From the NCBI RefSeq assembly GCF_027409185.1, contig NC_084472.1, positions 46,239,427 through 46,303,426 on the forward strand: 64,000 nucleotides of DNA. Reading direction: 5' to 3'. The notes beneath the pieces were generated by a model, which saw nothing but the letters and a program-made list of their open reading frames with translations, did not search any database and had not been told where the DNA came from. Within the stretch, counting starts at the first letter, position 1. Every line of letters starts with the position of its first letter. This DNA is from Cynocephalus volans (taxonomy: Eukaryota; Chordata; Mammalia; Dermoptera; Cynocephalidae). Positions 62,900 through 64,000 of this stretch are shown one piece after another. The position numbers and the translations under genes are program-made.

Positions 62900-64000
62900 T
62901 ATTAGGGTGTTCCTGTTGCTTATGACAGAAATACCCAAAACTGGGTATTTTGAAATCAGGGTGGAGGCTCCCAAGCCTTCACAGCTCTGCATTCTGCAAG
63001 ACTGCAAACTTACAGTGCGTGGACACCACCAAGGCCCCCGGCTTGTATCTTTCGAAACCGCAGATCCAGCCACACTTAGGGCCAATTTAGCTACAGCTGG
63101 AGTAGCCAGGGTGCTGGCGCTGGAAGCAGCTTCCTGACATGGCCTTGGGAAGCGAGCCCATGGAGGGTGCCTGGAGCCCATTCCCCAAGACCATTCTGTC
63201 TCTCTAGGCCTCTGGGCCTGTGATGGAAGGGGCAGCCTTGAAGATCTCTTAATGCCTTCAAGGTCTTTTTTCGCTTCTCTTGATAATTCCTTTCTTTTGT
63301 AATAATTTCTTAGCAAAAGGTTGCTGGGCTACACCATTGGTTTCCTTTCTTGAAGACACCTTTTCACTCTTTACATGGCCAGGCTGAGTTTTTTTTCAGT
63401 TTTTCACTCTCTGCTTCCTTGTTACTTATAAATTCTGCCTTTACCTCATGTCTTTGCTGCTGTAACTCAGTGTAAGCTGTTCCAAGTAGCTGTGCAGTTT
63501 TCTGAATGCTTTGCTGCTTAGAAACTTCTTCTGGCAAATACCCTGAGTCAGCACCTTGAAGTTCCTCATTTCATAAAACTCTTGGGCATGAGCAGAATGC
63601 AGCCAAGTTCTTTGCAAGTTCATAGCAAGGGAGGATCTTTGCCCCAGTTTCCAATAAGCTCCTTCTCATTTCTATCTGAAACCTCCTTAGAATGGTCCTT
63701 ATGATTCATACATCTATAAGCATTCTAGGCCCCACCATTTAACCAGTCTCTAAGATGTTCTCTACTCTCCTCACCAGCATCTAGGCTTTTCCTAGCCTGT
63801 TCCTCCAAATTTTTCCAGCCTCTGGCCAATACCCAGTTCTAAAGCCACTTCCACGTTTTCCAGTATTTGCTATAAGCAACACCCTACTTCTCTGGTACCA
63901 ACTTTCTGTCTTAAACTCTTTCTGATGCTTGTAACATAAATACCTGGAACTGGGTAATTTATAAAGAAAATAAAATTTATTTCTTACGGTTTCAGAGGCT
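62900..64000 (-). mobile_element. MaLR (MST/THE1-type) element, internal part plus partial LTR
   Basis: The right edge (about 63900-64000) reads as the reverse complement of a MaLR LTR end (AATACCTGGAACTGGGTAATTTATAAAG). 62960-63895 follows the MST/THE1 internal sequence, for example GGCCTCTGGGCCTGTGATGG near 63208. A short LTR-end piece lies at 62900-62955. No coding capacity is evident. The element runs out of the window. Confidence 0.8.

Noticed and set aside
62873..63316. 147-codon minus-strand frame at the right end
   Set aside because: Falls within MaLR internal sequence, which has no real coding capacity.

Overview
This is mammalian nuclear DNA containing the first three quarters of ME2, the gene for mitochondrial NAD(P)-dependent malic enzyme, on the + strand. 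Eleven consecutive coding exons (2 to 12) can be read between 32624 and 58829. All splice junctions are GT-AG and in phase, and together they encode residues 1-438 of a protein whose numbering matches the 584-residue human enzyme as I know it. The last four or so exons lie beyond the right edge. The 5' end is a CpG island at about 10.8-11.75 kb with NRF-1, CCAAT and E-box motifs. A non-coding first exon is spliced over 21 kb to exon 2, which carries the start codon and a mitochondrial presequence.

The repeats suggest the host. There are about eight tRNA-Ile-derived SINEs, L1 elements including a full-length young copy, ancient MIR, L2 and MER-type fragments, and a mariner family with short TIR-only derivatives. 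The tRNA-Ile SINE type resembles the CYN SINEs of colugos (Dermoptera), so a colugo is my best guess (about 0.6). This rests on recalled SINE structure, not on a search.

Layout: 1-10.7 kb is intergenic, with a solo LTR at 6.27 kb, SINEs and old DNA transposons. 10.8-11.75 kb is the ME2 promoter. Intron 1 (11.4-32.6 kb) holds a 643-bp L1-like composite retroposon with target-site duplications, a Tigger1 remnant, a decayed 1.3-kb mariner, a 6.8-kb full-length antisense L1 with a perfect 15-bp duplication and an intact ORF1, a truncated L1 with an unusual fold-back junction, and a Tigger2-like element. Intron 2 (32.7-40.9 kb) holds three LTR-like insertions, one nested in a SINE. Introns 3-12 hold old L1, L2, MIR and MER5-type sequence, SINEs, an internally deleted L1 (intron 10) and, at the right edge, a MaLR element.

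The only host gene I can support is ME2. Its catalytic, metal-binding, fumarate-site and NAD-specificity residues are all present. The rest is retroposon and transposon sequence, mostly decayed. I found no undescribed gene system. The items most worth a second look are the L1 fold-back junction at 31.22-31.35 kb, the composite retroposon at 13.8-14.45 kb, the mariner/MITE family and the LTR with a duplicated internal segment at 39.7-40.5 kb.
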